Of a stretch of DNA of 64,000 nucleotides, positions 10,809-23,758 are shown piece by piece. The notes under the pieces are model-generated. The model ran no database searches and was not told the origin of the DNA. It was given only the letters and a program-made list of their open reading frames with translations. The stretch spans positions 11,956,387-12,020,386 of the forward strand of contig OX463786.1 in the NCBI GenBank assembly GCA_949825025.1, written 5' to 3'. The number at the start of each line of letters is the position of its first letter. The stretch's first letter is position 1. The stretch comes from Siphlonurus alternatus (lineage: Eukaryota > Arthropoda > Insecta > Ephemeroptera > Siphlonuridae). Position numbers and translations under genes: made by a program.

Positions 10809-11492
10809 ATCTAATTAGATATTTTTTTTATTTGTGATCAATACAAAAGGTATTGTGGTATTTTTTTTAATGTGAATTATTTTTAACTTATTTTTAGCTT
10901 TCATTTGATGCGTTTCTAAAATTTAATAAAAAGAATGTTAATTTGTCAATTTTAAATAATTCAATGTAATTCAACAAATATTAAAGGTAAAAAATAAAAA
11001 CATTTAACATTGCATTAATTTAAAAAAATAATGCAATGTTAAATTAAAATAACATTTATTTTTTTACGCAGTTTTTTAAATTATTATTTATAATATTATT
11101 GAGATGCATTATGGATATCACAGCAGTGCTGCATATCGCACAAAAGATTAAAGTTGCTGAATGCCAAAATGTTTTAATAGCCAATAATAATTAGAATAAT
11201 TTTTTAGAGAAGTATAATATAAAATGACTAAAAGCTGCTTATAAAAAAAATTATACTGTTTATTAAATATTTTGCACACCATATTTAACTATCAAGGTTC
11301 GAATATTAACATAAGGAAGATAAATCGTTGTAATAGCCACCTTAAAAAACTTAAACAACAAAAAAATACAAGTTTAATTTTAATTAATAATTTCAGAAGA
11401 ACGAATTATGATTATAAAGTAGTATAATTAGACTTTCTTTACAACAATAATCTATAAAACCTTATCAATAAAATAATTGTATTGTTACTTAC
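10809..11492. other. intronic AT-rich sequence with a small perfect hairpin
   Basis: At 11002-11044 two perfect 16-bp arms (ATTTAACATTGCATTA and complement) flank an 11-base loop. Otherwise unremarkable intron. Confidence 0.6.
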
Positions 11493-11563
11493 TCGAAAAC
11501 TAATGGCACCATTACTGTTGACGTCAAAAGCCTTGAACACGTAGTGAGCGTACAGACTTGAAT
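11493..11563 (-). CDS. KCNIP: KChIP-like protein, exon with EF-hand 2 (exon 2 of those visible)
   Basis: 71-nt exon whose first two bases complete a codon begun in the previous exon (joined codon AAT, Asn). It encodes SSLYAHYVFKAFDVNSNGAI and then SFR. The acceptor is GTTTTTGTTTCAG and the donor GTAAGTAACA. It supplies the F helix and most of the loop of EF-hand 2, DVNSNGAISFR plus Asp from the next exon. Loop position 12 is Asp instead of Glu, which usually means weak or magnesium-preferring binding. YAHYVFKAFD is strongly diagnostic of the KChIP family (vertebrates: YAHYLFNAFD). Confidence 0.95.
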
Positions 11564-12692
11564 CTGAAACAAAAACAAAACAACAATACCATTGTTAAAA
11601 CATATCATTCAACAATACGTAGTGTTAACATGCATTGTTCTCATTGTTATCATGTACATTTGTACTTCATGGTGTGATTTGATGATATGTTTGTTGCTTT
11701 AGGCATTAACATGGTACAATAATGATATAAAAAAATTGTGTGCATAATGAAGTACAATGTTCATACAAATAGAATGTCAAAATGACATTCGTTTTTTTAG
11801 AACTGCAGTGATAAGTGACACTTGGAATTAATAAATGAGATTTGAGTATGTATATCAAACTATCTTGTTTCACGTATTTTACACTATGTATAGATTGTTG
11901 GCTTATGATAATACATACTAACAGTGATATAAAATTAAAGTAAAATATACTTAACAAACTAGAAAAAAAATAACTGCATGGAAATTAATATGCAAGCTAT
12001 TTTCATACATATTTTTTTTTGCAAATATAATATTATTTTTAAACAATCAAATATTACTCATTCAACGTCATCGTATTGAACTTCACTATAATTCTTACAT
12101 TTTAAAAATGATGAAAAACGATATTTCACAATATTATTTTTTTCATTGGCAATAACATTTCTACTTTTAGAGCTAATTTTTTTTTCTTTTCCTCTCTGTA
12201 ATGAATCACATGAGAGTTGGTGAAATTTTTACGTAATAAAAAGCAATTTCCGTCCGCGTTTTTACAGCAACGTACACACTGCAAAATAATCGCTTTTCAT
12301 GAAGTCAACCATAAAAAAAAATGTCTTTCGCATTGTAACATTTTTATTTGCTTAAGGTTATCCTTGGTAGTGCGTACACCGTTCTCATCTTGTCAGTTTA
12401 CCTTCATATAAAAAAAAAAAAGAGAAAAATAATAGGATCTAGTTTTGAGATAAATTGGTAAAATAGAATCATCATGAGGTCTGTGAAGAGTGTGGAAACT
12501 ATAATTAAAGTTAAATCAAATTAAAATCTAGAAAAAAATATATAATAATACAAAAATATAATTTAAAAACAAATTGGCCAGGTCAATAAATAAGTGTTGT
12601 TTTACCATCAGGAAATAACAATCAAAATCTGTCATTGCTGATATTGAATGTTAATTATATATTGTATCATTTTTTTATTTAATTTTGTATAC
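11564..12692. other. intronic AT-rich sequence, nothing recognised
   Basis: Start of the 6194-bp intron 11564-17757. No supported feature. Confidence 0.5.
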
Positions 12693-12796
12693 AGGGATTC
12701 TAGAGTTGAAATAAATGCCATCTTTTATTTGCTATTAAGCTCTCTCCTTGTCTAATTCCTTCCTATTTTAACATCATTTTAGAGAAAAGAGAGAGA

Positions 12797-12878
<82 letters not shown>

Positions 12879-13038
12879 GAGAGGAAAAGAAGAGTATAAA
12901 ATTATATAAATTTTGTCTCAATTTCATCCTCACTTTGAGCGAGAAGGAAATAAAATGTGTTTGTGAGGCTAAAAGATGTTATAAGAGTAGGTTTAGACGT
13001 GTAAAGGATTAGTTGAAGACGTAATTCTTCAACTAGGG
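12693..13038 (-). mobile_element. MITE family B, reverse copy expanded by a GA tract
   Basis: Left end CTAGAGTTGAAATAAATGCC and right end TTCTTCAACTAGGG match the family termini, with TTTCATCCTCACTTTGAGCG and GTTTAGACGTGTAAAGGA inside. The stretch where other copies read AGAGGAGAAAAG has become a GA microsatellite at 12789-12872, so the repeat arose inside the element. Confidence 0.75.
12789..12872. repeat. (GA)n microsatellite
   Basis: About 80 bp of nearly pure GA with one GGG interruption at the start. Lies inside MITE family B. Confidence 0.95.
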
Positions 13039-13124
13039 TTTGCATGGTTCATGCATAGTCTTGACATAACAAATGAATTTCTTCTTTTTATCTTTATGGA
13101 CCTGGCTGGCATATGGCAATATTA

Positions 13125-13352
13125 ATAATTTTGTGTGCCTCTTTCAAACTGGATCAGCCTAGCAATCCATCCCAGCATGTCGATAATTGAGACTGAGGAA
13201 ACCATTGAAAACTTAGTTGAGATGGCCATGAATCACTTACCGAATAAACCATCGAGTCTGTGTTCTCCAGCCATTCTAGGTGCATATATGGGATCGAAGT
13301 CAAAATCATTTGGATAACATCGAATTCGCTAACCCGAGTGCTAAATGCCCAG
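13125..13352 (-). repeat. tRNA-headed SINE, diverged
   Basis: Same family as 361-648. On the minus strand a degraded tRNA-like head ends in GACTTCGATCCCA, followed by a body with TTTCAATGGTTTCCTCAGTC and ATGCTGGGATGGATTGC. It lies in the large KChIP-like intron. The 60-codon open frame over it is not a gene. Confidence 0.7.
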
Positions 13353-13355
13353 GAA

Positions 13356-14163
13356 AATATTACAAATATTAATTAAGAAAATTAGCGATTATTTGCAATT
13401 CATTTCAACAAAATGATAAAAAAAATAATTTATAATTATTACTGTATTTTAATGTATTAATCAAAGTAATCATAAAACTGATTCACAATTAATTTATTAT
13501 TGTTTTTAGATGACATTCTACATTTTATAATTGCAAACTTAATTAATTCAATAACTTCAATGATGATTGTAAATAGATCGTCTGAACCAAGAGAGAAATG
13601 AGAGAATATTATTTGTTAATAATTACAAGCAATTCAACACAATTATATTTTATTAAATATTACATAAAAATTAAACATATATTTTGACTAAAGCACGTAG
13701 CGTAGTTTTTATATAATTATAATTTAAATTAAAATGAAAGTCATGATTACTTTTTATTTAAATTATTTAATAATAATATTTAAAAATATATTTTTTATTT
13801 CAAATTATTTCAGTTTTTAATAAAAAAAAATAAAAAACTTGCATTAGCAAAAAAAAGGGGGGGTATTTAACAGCAATATTTATAAAAAAAAAATCAGCTT
13901 TTTACTTATTCATTGCTCGTGTGGAATTATTTAACTCGTTTATTATATTAATGAAGTAAACTAATACAATTTATGAATATAGAATTATAAATTCTAATGG
14001 CTCCATTAGGCTTATTAGTGACAAAGTGTAAACAAGATAATCACATATTTGCATGAAAAGCTACATCAGTGTGTGTAGTATCATTTAACATGTGTACATG
14101 ATGCCTGAGCTATTATAGAATTAATAATATGAATACATTTTAATATTGTACAGTACAACGATC
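13356..14163. other. intronic AT-rich sequence, nothing recognised
   Basis: No supported feature; contains A-rich stretches and a GGGGGGG run near 13858. Confidence 0.5.
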
Positions 14164-14243
14164 TTAAATCCTATGCTAGGGGTATACATGACCAAAATGT
14201 GTCAATTGCCACAAAATACCAACCAATCATTAAATCCTATGCT
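14164..14243 (+). mobile_element. 52-bp retroposed LINE-type 3' end with 14-bp duplication
   Basis: The insert 14178-14229 (with CATGACCAAAATGTGTCAAT, ending ACCAACCAATCA) is flanked by the exact 14-base repeat TTAAATCCTATGCT at 14164-14177 and 14230-14243. It is the same sequence as the insert at 4192-4248. The length of the duplication points to target-primed reverse transcription. Confidence 0.75.
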
Positions 14244-14299
14244 TTTTGAAAAAGATTTCATGAAATAAATGTAGGTGTATAGTGACCCTAGTAGAAAAA

Positions 14300-14545
14300 T
14301 TATAATACGTCGTCAAACTCATGCATTTTTTAAACTTCTAAGCCTAATCTTTTTACCTCAAAAACACGTCTTATTTCCTCCTCGCTCAAAGTGAGAATGG
14401 AATGGAGATAATATTTCAATACATTTTATTGGGAAGACGTAATCTCGTCTTTTTCGCTCTTTTTTCCCCTCTAAAATGGTGCAAAGTAAGAGCGAATGAG
14501 ACGAGGAGAGAGCTAAATAACGAATAAAATATAAAATTTCTACGT
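14300..14545 (+). mobile_element. MITE family B, forward copy
   Basis: Opens near GACCCTAGTAGAAAAATTAT and contains CGCTCAAAGTGAGAATGGAA, ACGTAATCTCGTCTTTTTCG and the late segment AAAATGGTGCAAAGTAAGAG. The 3' end is worn (AAAATTTCTACG). Confidence 0.7.
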
Positions 14546-14910
14546 AAAAATCATGAAATAATTTTAAATTTTGTGTATAAAACTCAAAACTCCGTATTTA
14601 AATTGATCAAAATCCTGCTTTTTAATAATAAAGCTCTAAATATATATATTATATAAAATAAAGCAAAAATAATGAACCAATATATATATATCATTTTCTA
14701 GTTATACCATTACTTTAGGTAGTAGCATAGGGAGTTTTCAATTTTTTACTGAATTTATTTTAAAACTAAATGATCTAGGATATGAAAGTATTTTAATTAG
14801 ATTATTCATGAATTACCCCTGAAACAAATATTCTGTCGAGCCTTCAAAAGTTTGTACTATTAAATTTCGTTTGCTAAAATAAAATTTGCTTAATATTGTA
14901 CAAATTCATC
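14546..14910. other. intronic AT-rich sequence, nothing recognised
   Basis: Includes short (TA)n runs; no supported feature. Confidence 0.5.
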
Positions 14911-15242
14911 AATGGACAACAAACATGAAAAATTTTGATTACAGAAATGAATAGAGGGTACCAAATTATGCTACTCTGAATTTTTTCAGATTTTTTTGAG
15001 ACCCAGAACTATTTTTAAATAATTATTTTAAGTGCGGCCACGCCCCCTGGAGGCGTCAATAGGCGTCCAGGCGCTATCCTTTTTATTAAGGATTCAGGGG
15101 TGCCACCTTAAATTACAGAACTTTCAATAATTATTTAAAAATAGTTCCGGGTCTCAAAAAAATCTGAAAAAATTCTGAGTAGCATAATTTCGTACCCTCT
15201 ATTCATTTCTGTAGTAAATTTCTTTCATGTATGTTGTCCATT
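14911..15242. mobile_element. hairpin MITE HP1, GGACAA-ended copy
   Basis: Ends AATGGACAACAAACATGAAA and its complement. Inner arms share ACAGAAATGAATAGAGGGTA and TTTTTTCAGATTTTTTTGAG with the family. The centre is different from the TGACGTCA type: it carries GCGGCCACGCCCCCTGGAGG and matches the copy at 26454, defining a second centre type. Confidence 0.85.
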
Positions 15243-15905
15243 CAGATTTTTTTTTACCTCATGTACGTCATTTTTCTAGTACCAACATTATCTTATCAGA
15301 ATGTTTTTACAGCGTACTTGAATCCAGGTGGCCGTGGGTTCAAATCTCGGTACTGACATTTGCTTTTAGTAAACATATTGATAACAACTACCACTTATAA
15401 TGCGAGGTAATGCATCGTAATGCTCTCATTACTATCCTGACTATGGTTTCCACGTTTTTTTAATTAAATTATGCCTTAACTATTTCATTAATTTTTAAAT
15501 GTTTCCCTGTATGATAGCAAAGAAAGTATCACTTTTATTTTTTCCTTTATAATAAAATATATACTAAATCTAAGGGAACCATGGAAACTCAGATTAGCTT
15601 GGTCTATGACAAAATTTGATATTCTGCAGTGTCTTTAATTTATCAATGATCAGAATATCAGAATATTGATATGATTCTAGATTCTTCATTTACACGTTGG
15701 AACACATTGATCATTGATTCAAATAATATGGCAGCTACTTAAATTATTTCAGGTATTTTTATGTAAAACAAGCTAGTTGATATATTGTTCCAATAATATT
15801 AATTATATACATTTGGTTCATACAGATCACGCAACAGATAGAGATTATGTTCCGAATTGTACACCATTGGACACCATGAACGTTTTCCCTGCTCTAATGG
15901 ATGTC
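15243..15905. other. intronic sequence with a tRNA-like and a SINE-core scrap
   Basis: At 15313-15362 GGTGGCCGTGGGTTCAAATC resembles a variable loop plus T-arm with box B. At 15575-15605 CTAAGGGAACCATGGAAACT is the SINE central core on the minus strand. Nothing else was recognised. Confidence 0.4.
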
Positions 15906-16213
15906 GAGTATCGACCTCAATTTTTTTTATTGCAGAAATGGATAGAGGGTGCAAAGTTATGCAATGCTACCCTGATTTTTTTCAGATTTTTTAGATCCCG
16001 GGAAATTTTTTTTAATTTTTTTTTGAAAGTTCTTTTTGCGACGTCACGAGAAAAAGATAGGACTTGCTGACTTCTGACGTCACAAAAAGGACTTCCAATA
16101 ATTTTTCAAAAATAGTTCCCGTGCTCTAAAAATTAAAAAAAAAAAATCAGGGTAGCATAACTTTGTACGCTCTATCCATTTCTGTAACAAAAAAAAAAAT
16201 GAGGTCGATACTC
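15906..16213. mobile_element. hairpin MITE HP1, GAGTATCGACC-ended copy
   Basis: Ends GAGTATCGACCTCAATTTTT and its complement. Inner arms with TGCAGAAATGGATAGAGGGT and a TGACGTCAC-bearing centre identify HP1. The outermost bases are quite different from the GGACAA-ended copies. Confidence 0.85.
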
Positions 16214-17518
16214 TAATTTGCACTCGCTTTGCCACATTATATTATTTTTACTAAGCTTTTATTAGTGAATTTGAAAATTCTTAGGAAAGTTAAACTTGCT
16301 GTATAGACTGTTTTCCCTCCTCAAAATTACAATTATCCATTAACTTTGTCCATGAAATCAGGGATGCAGGGGTAACGTTCAGAATGTATCGAGGTGTAAA
16401 TTAACAACCTTTAACAGTCTGTTATAAATTAAAAATTAAAGTCAACATTTTATATAAAAAAAAAGTAAATAAAATGTAATTTATGTTTTTAATCTTCTTA
16501 AAATACATATAAAATGCAATAAAAGTTGAATATTGTTTTATAACTTTCTTATACCTAATTTTTTTTATATAAAAAAGGCGTTGAAAAGTTTATTCTCTCG
16601 TATGGACAAAAACATAAAAATGAAAAGAATACTAATAAACTTTTCTGTCTTGCTGTAATGCCGATTTATAACCTTTTGTTTTAAGCTTAGTTATAAAATA
16701 GTTAGGTTACAAAAAAAAAAAAGGTAAGGGAAAAGAAACGTTTCTATCAACATTAATTCAAAAGGACACAAGGGCGGAAATTTTCTGCTTTATAAAAAAA
16801 GAATTTTTTATTATAAGCAAGTAATTTAAATTGTTATTTTATAATGCATTGTTATAATGTAAATTAAGCTTTTAATTGTTTAAAGGAAAATATAAATGCA
16901 AATAAAGTGTAGCTTAAAATTCAGAATCGTGAAAATTTAAATTTAATTTCCTTTATCAAAAAACATCTAATTTAGTGAGGTATTTAAATAGGGAGTTTCT
17001 CTGGTTAAAAATTGTTAATCAACGGATATTGTAATTGAACTTGAGTTTTTATTAAATGCATATTATATAAATATAAGGTTCGTTTTATATTACTATTGAT
17101 TATGCATTTTATGCAACTCCCTAATCGATATATTTAATATTATTTGAATTACATACAGATTATCATATAGATTAAAATGAATGTGCATGTATTGCTAAAA
17201 GATTAAATAAAAAAGAATCTCTATACATTGGGAATTGATAAATGTGATGTATATTTAGTTATTTACCCATATCAATTTTTTACTTTATCCTGTATTACAT
17301 AAACATATATTAAAATAAAAAGCGAGCATTCGGATCATGATAGCTAAAAAAGTACAGAACTTGTTTAATACTTAAAATTAAATTAGTGCGACTCGTTTCG
17401 TCAAATAAACATCAGGAGTTAAGAAAAAGTCTTATTTTTCCCAACACAATAAAATGTTTATAAAAAGTTTGTAAATATATGATAAAAATACAAGATAAAA
17501 AAAAAGTAATTTTATAAA
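16214..17518. other. intronic AT-rich sequence, nothing recognised
   Basis: End of the long KChIP-like intron before the MITE at 17519. No supported feature. Confidence 0.5.
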
Positions 17519-17726
17519 TACAGTCGAATTACAATATATTCTCTCCGGAAGTAGCCGGAAGTGTAAGGTTTCTAGTCATCCTATTCCTATTTCAGTGTTA
17601 TACAATTTCACACATAGGACAGTACTTCTACTTCAAATCACTCTGAAAAGTTTCAAAACTGAATTAAAAACAGAAGAGCTATAAACTTGACACTTCCGGA
17701 AGGAATATCAAATTAATTTGACTGTA
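17519..17726. mobile_element. TACAGTC MITE (family D) next to a KChIP-like donor
   Basis: Opens TACAGTCGAATTACAATAT and closes AATTAATTTGACTGTA, with facing CTTCCGGAAG segments. It is the reverse orientation of the copies at 5738 and 61201. About 30 bp separate it from the exon donor at 17757. TA on both ends suggests a Tc1/mariner-type target. Confidence 0.8.
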
Positions 17727-17757
17727 AGCGAGTAAGACGAAGTGTTTTTGTACTTAC

Positions 17758-17827
17758 TTCCATGGGGAAAGAACTTGGCGTAAATATCTTTAAAGGCATC
17801 CTCGTGAACTACTCCTTCGGGGCACTC
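17758..17827 (-). CDS. KCNIP: KChIP-like protein, exon with EF-hand 1 (exon 1 of those visible)
   Basis: 70-nt exon, phase 0 at its start and phase 1 at its end, encoding [20 protein letters not shown] then PHG. The acceptor is CTATGTTACAG and the donor GTAAGTACAA. It holds the Cys-Pro-disabled EF-hand 1 (E-C-P-x-G), a hallmark of neuronal calcium sensors, and the KChIP family has an exon of the same length here. The exon upstream should encode a segment ending in YRGFK plus one residue; I could not find it in the following 46 kb. The 70, 71, 165 and 111-nt exons join in frame. Confidence 0.95.
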
Positions 17828-17851
17828 CTGTAACATAGTCGGGAAACAACG

Positions 17852-18082
17852 TTAAGGTGGATTCACATGGCGATTTTTATCATGCGACGCGACACGAATA
17901 ATGAGCACTTGCTGTGACATCAATTGGCGCCCATATTTGGCGATTAAAAAAAAAGAGCATCGCAATTAACGCGATTTCGCTGCCACAACCTGGTGAATTT
18001 GCTCGCCGCATAGGATTTCACAGCTTGTGTAACAAAATCACGTTGCATCGCCGTTGACGCAATCTGAATCGAATCCGCCTTT
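17852..18082. mobile_element. TTAA-type MITE (GGATTCACATGG ends) next to a KChIP-like acceptor
   Basis: Opens TTAAGGTGGATTCACATGGC and closes near GAATCCGCCTTTA. Inner segments TATCATGCGACGCGA and ATCACGTTGCATCGCCGTTG are shared, inverted, with the copy at 56041-56251. TTAA at the edge suggests a piggyBac-type relative. Only about 21 bases separate it from the acceptor AG of the exon at 17758-17827. Confidence 0.75.
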
Positions 18083-18325
18083 AGACTGTGGTTACATGGA
18101 ATATAACAAGGGAAAAACTCTTGAGACAAAGGCATTGTGACTGCGGGTACATGGAATATAAGTGTAATAATTTATAATGCAGAGCTATTGGGAGTGCGCT
18201 TGCAAGGAATAAAGTTGCAATACGTTAAATTTGGATACATAGAATTCCTATATAGGCGTTTACATGGGTAAATATTAACATGATGAAACACAGGAATTGT
18301 GACTGCGTATACAGGGAATGTAGAT
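18083..18325. repeat. degenerate short repeats (TACATGGAATATAA type)
   Basis: Four loosely spaced, degenerate repeats: GGTTACATGGAATATAAC, GGGTACATGGAATATAAG, GGATACATAGAATTCC and CGTATACAGGGAATGTAG, two of them preceded by TTGTGACTGC. It looks like an old tandem array starting at the edge of the TTAA MITE. Confidence 0.5.
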
Positions 18326-19675
<1,350 letters not shown>

Positions 19676-20000
19676 TAGTTGGATGAGTGACCATTTTCGA
19701 CAAAAATTACGTTTACCACACAGGGGTAAATCGTTGCACATTTACACTCTAAGGTTCACGTGGCTTTGGACCATTGCACTTCCAATTCATTGACAAAAGC
19801 TGTAGCGTCCATCCTGGCTGAGTTTCCCACGATTCCCTCAGTCATAGGCAAATGCCGGGATGGATTGCAAGGCTGAAGCCACCGCCGTTCCTGATGAGCC
19901 CGCGAATCGCTCAAGTTAGGGTTTTGGAATGTTCGGGGTTTTAGACTTAGTAATTAGTAAGTAGAAGTGCTCAATTGTAGTTTAATAAAGGGAAAAAAAA
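19676..20000 (+). repeat. 5S-headed SINE, head truncated
   Basis: Starts within the 5S-like head at GTTGGATGAGTGACC (box C region) and continues through the family body: GGCTTTGGACCATTGCACTT, ATTGACAAAAGCTGTAGCGT and ATGCCGGGATGGATTGCAAG, ending in an A-rich tail near 19990. Confidence 0.8.
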
Positions 20001-21132
20001 AAAAGAAAAAAATCTAAAATTGTGTCACTTGCAGTGTTACATTTGTTCAAGGTAATATCCTTCACTAAAAAAACACGCCCACTACCCCTCCGTTCCGTAA
20101 AGGAAACAGCTGCGAATGACACAACCTGAAAGTAACTTCCCAGCCTGGTTATCCAATATACTTGTAACAGCTTGTACATAATTAATGTACTAGATGTAGT
20201 AAACAATAATTTACATGTTTAAACTCTGTTTTTAATATGCCAATGAAACGAGATTCTGTATAAAACATATAAATTATTTAAAATATAGGTTGATATTTGC
20301 ACCTGTGATACACCTGACAAAAGTCAAATTACATTAAAATTCCCTCAAAAACAAACAAGAAGTGAAAGATTTCTGGCCTTTCGGTTCACTTTTGAAATCT
20401 GCAAGTAGGTTTTTAATAACATTTCTTTTTTAAAAAAGATTAAAAAGCTCATACACCACAGTTTAAATATTTTCTTGGAAAACAAAGAATGGCATAAAAT
20501 ATTTCATACGGGGAGTGTAGACATAAAAAATTTGATACCGTCATTTAAAAATTGTATGTTTAGAATTGGAACTATTACAATTGTATACTAATATTAATAT
20601 GTATTGTGTTCTTATTTTGTTTATATAATATATTGATTATTATTATTAATATCTTTTTTTGTTTATATAATATATTGATACTGTACAATATAGGCTTAAT
20701 TTTGTTTGTATTGTGGACAAATTATATTTCATTTTGGTTTGCATAATAATATGTATGTATAATATAATCAATATTTTTCTTCTTATTTTTAGGGTATTAC
20801 TATATAATATTTTATAATTTATTCTGTACACTGTTTTTGTGTTCCATAAACAATTTATTATTATTAAAAACTCCCTTAGGTTGGTTTATCTTTCATACTT
20901 AATACATTTCTTATGTTTATCTTCAGAACCAGCAGTGATTACAGGGAATTTAGCTATGCTTGGCTGTAAGTTCGATGTTAACAGAATTTATAATTTATAT
21001 AAGATATTTAATTTAAAGTTATAATTGCTATAGTAATATTTAGAATAAATTAAAAAACAAAACAAAAATTAAATTGCGTAATTAAAAATTTAAAAGTTTA
21101 TTTATTTTTTAAATTACAGTAAATTAAAATAA
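20001..21132. other. AT-rich sequence with a small tandem duplication
   Basis: TTTGTTTATATAATATATTG occurs at 20616 and again 42 bp later. No gene or repeat family was recognised. Confidence 0.5.
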
Positions 21133-21523
21133 TGGGAGGTGTGGCGCAGATCACCGAAGTCAAGCAACGCCGAGCGTGGTTAGTATTTGGATGGGTGACC
21201 ATTTTCAACAAAAACCACGTTTCCCACCCAGGGGTAAAACGTTGCGCTTTTCCACTATGTGGTTCCCCTGGCTTTGGACCATTGCACTTCCGGTTCATTG
21301 ACAAAAGCTGTAGCGTCCATCCTGGCTGAGGTTTCCACGTTTCTCTCAGCCGCAGGCAAATGCCGGGATGGATTTGCAAGGCCGTGACCGCCCTCGTTCC
21401 AGAAGAGCCCGCGAAACGCTCAAGTTAGGGTTTCGGAAGGTTCGGGGTTTCAAAGTAATATGTAATTAGTAATTAGAAATACCCAATAGGGTTTGATTAA
21501 AAACTAAAAAAAAAAAAAAAAAA
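21133..21523 (+). repeat. 5S-headed SINE with a gap in the head
   Basis: The head begins GGAGGTGTGGCGCAG and jumps straight to ATCACCGAAGTCAAGCAACG, lacking about 20 bases (the GCGCTTGACCGGGTCTCGTC segment present at 40676). Boxes equivalent to 5S box A, the intermediate element and box C (GGATGGGTGACC) remain. The full body and a poly-A tail of about 19 bases follow, so this copy looks young. Confidence 0.85.
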
Positions 21524-21749
21524 TGTATTTTATACTAGAATATAAAAATAATATAATTATTTTACGTTACAGTACAATATATATTTATCTTCCGTCAATA
21601 TCTTATGGTAAAATGATAATTTTGAAAATTAAGAAATAAGAGATATAAATAATATTAATATTTACTGGAATATATAGTGATATATTAAAGGAATATAATA
21701 ATAAATTACACAAACGTCATACTCGAGGAAATCAATCGTATTAAATATT

Positions 21750-21855
<106 letters not shown>

Positions 21856-22435
21856 CACAGCTGCATAAAATTACGAACAACCCTTTCAGCTTTTTTTTTT
21901 TTTTTTTTTTCCTTACATAAAATATTACCCTGACTTCCAATCATATGTTATTCTGGCAAAAGGCCAAGAAACTGATCTCAAACATGCTTGTATTTTTATT
22001 TTTTCTAAAGCTTTTGAAGCGGACAAAAAAAATACATGAAGAAAAATATCATGCTACATTTATTCTATTGATATTTCTGAATCATTGATTTAAGTGTTTT
22101 AAAAGAAAAAATATATAATAAATTTTCTATATAAATGTTTAAATTGACATAAATTGTGCTTTTCCTTTCTTATTTTTTCACGGTTGTGCTACTATAATTG
22201 TATATCAATAATTCATGCATAGATAGGTTTTATATATATTGAAAGTTGAGTTTTTCAAATCCCTTGGGGAAGGGGGGAGGGGGGGACATACATGTAGCCA
22301 TGTAATGACATTCATTACATGCATTGAGAGAATTTAAAAGCCAGATAGACCTCATATTAAAATGATACACATTTGCAGCAATTTGAAGTAAATATCTGAA
22401 CGTTATATATTTTTATATCCCTACTTAAAAAATTA
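21856..22435. other. AT-rich sequence with a G-rich run
   Basis: GGGGAAGGGGGGAGGGGGGG at about 22266-22285 has four G runs and could form a G-quadruplex. Otherwise nothing was recognised. Confidence 0.5.
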
Positions 22436-22966
22436 CTCGAGCTGAAATAAATATCATCTTTTCTTCACTGTTAAACTCTACTATCGTCTTTTCTCCTCTT
22501 TTTTTGCACCATTTTAGTGGAAAAAAGACGAGATTACGTATTTTTTCCTCTTCCTAAACATAAAATGTTAGGAATATTGTCTTCATTTCATCCTCACTTT
22601 GAGCGAAGAGGAAATAATTTGTTTTAGAGGTAAAAAGATTAGGTTTAGACGTGTAAAAGATGAGTTGAAGACGAATTTTTTCAACTAGGGTGTCATCATC
22701 ATCTCATCCTTAAGCTTTAGACGTCTAAACCTAATCTTTGTATTTCTAAAACACATCTAATTTCCTCTTCGCTCAAAGCGAGGATGAAATGAAGACAATA
22801 TTTCTAACACTTTAAGCTCAAGAAGAGGGAGAAATACGTAATATCGTCTTTTCTCCTCTTTTTTTTTTATTTAAAATGGTGCAAAATAAGAGGAGAAAAG
22901 ACGAGAGGAGAGCTTAATAGAAAAGAAAAGATTAAATTTATATCAACTCTGGATTGTATAAATAAA
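22436..22966. mobile_element. head-to-head pair of MITE family B, uninterrupted
   Basis: The first half runs backward (TTTCATCCTCACTTTGAGCG, TTAGGTTTAGACGTGTAAAA) and the second forward (GACGTCTAAACCTAATCTTT, AAAGCGAGGATGAAATGAAG). The join is near 22680-22715. Both outer ends carry the same type of terminus (GAGCTGAAATAAAT and its counterpart TTTATATCAACTC). This could be the original form of the family, with single copies as derivatives, or two insertions. Confidence 0.75.
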
Positions 22967-23440
22967 ACAATAATTTCTTTATATTTTTTTGTAAATTAAA
23001 TATTTTTGTATAGACCAGAAGGTTGTGCAATATTCTATCCAATTAGTATTGAATTTATAAATTTAAAGCAATGTTTTAATTGACTATCTTAATTTGAAGA
23101 TTATTATAGATTATATTGATGTAATCTTAATTATTGACACATAAAACTTATAAAATTTATGATCTTCAAATCCTAATGTTGACAAAACATTATTATAATT
23201 CACTATTTCTTTTTTATATTCAGAAAATTGCACTATATCCATGCATTTATACAAGCTATCTAGCTTGTGACTGCTGTAAGATAAATTAATTAATTATACA
23301 CCCGGGTGTATTGCTATCATAATCAACAATGCTTTTTTATGGAGAACATTGCATTTTATAGCAAATGTAGTGTACTTTTACATTGAATATACTCGTATTA
23401 CGTTAAAGAGCTTCTTAAAATAAAATTATGAGTTATGAAG
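22967..23440. other. AT-rich sequence, nothing recognised
   Basis: No supported feature. Confidence 0.5.
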
Positions 23441-23758
23441 AATGGAGTATCAACCTCAATTTTTTTATTGCAGAAATGGATAGAGCGTGCAAAGTATCCT
23501 GATTTTTTTCAGATTTTTTAGAGTCCGGGAAGTATTTTTCAAAAATTATTGAAAGTCCTTTTCACGACGTCACGAGACGCCGCTCCTTAAGAAAAAGATG
23601 GGACTTGCCGCCTCGTGACGTCACAAAAAGGACTTTCAATAATTTTTTAAAAATACTTCTTGATGGGCTCTAAAAAGTCTAATGAAAATCAGGGTAGCAT
23701 AACTTTGCATGCTCTATCCATTTCTTCAATAAAGAAAATTGAGGTCGATACTCCATTG
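23441..23758. mobile_element. hairpin MITE HP1, GGAGTATC-ended copy
   Basis: Ends AATGGAGTATCAACCTCAAT and complement with one mismatch. The inner arms and the TGACGTCAC centre (ACGACGTCACGAGACGCC) place it with the copies at 15906 and 27592. Confidence 0.85.

Noticed and set aside
12693..13038. A gene promoter marked by a GAGA-rich region.
   Set aside because: The GA tract is an expansion inside a MITE copy and there is no nearby exon start.
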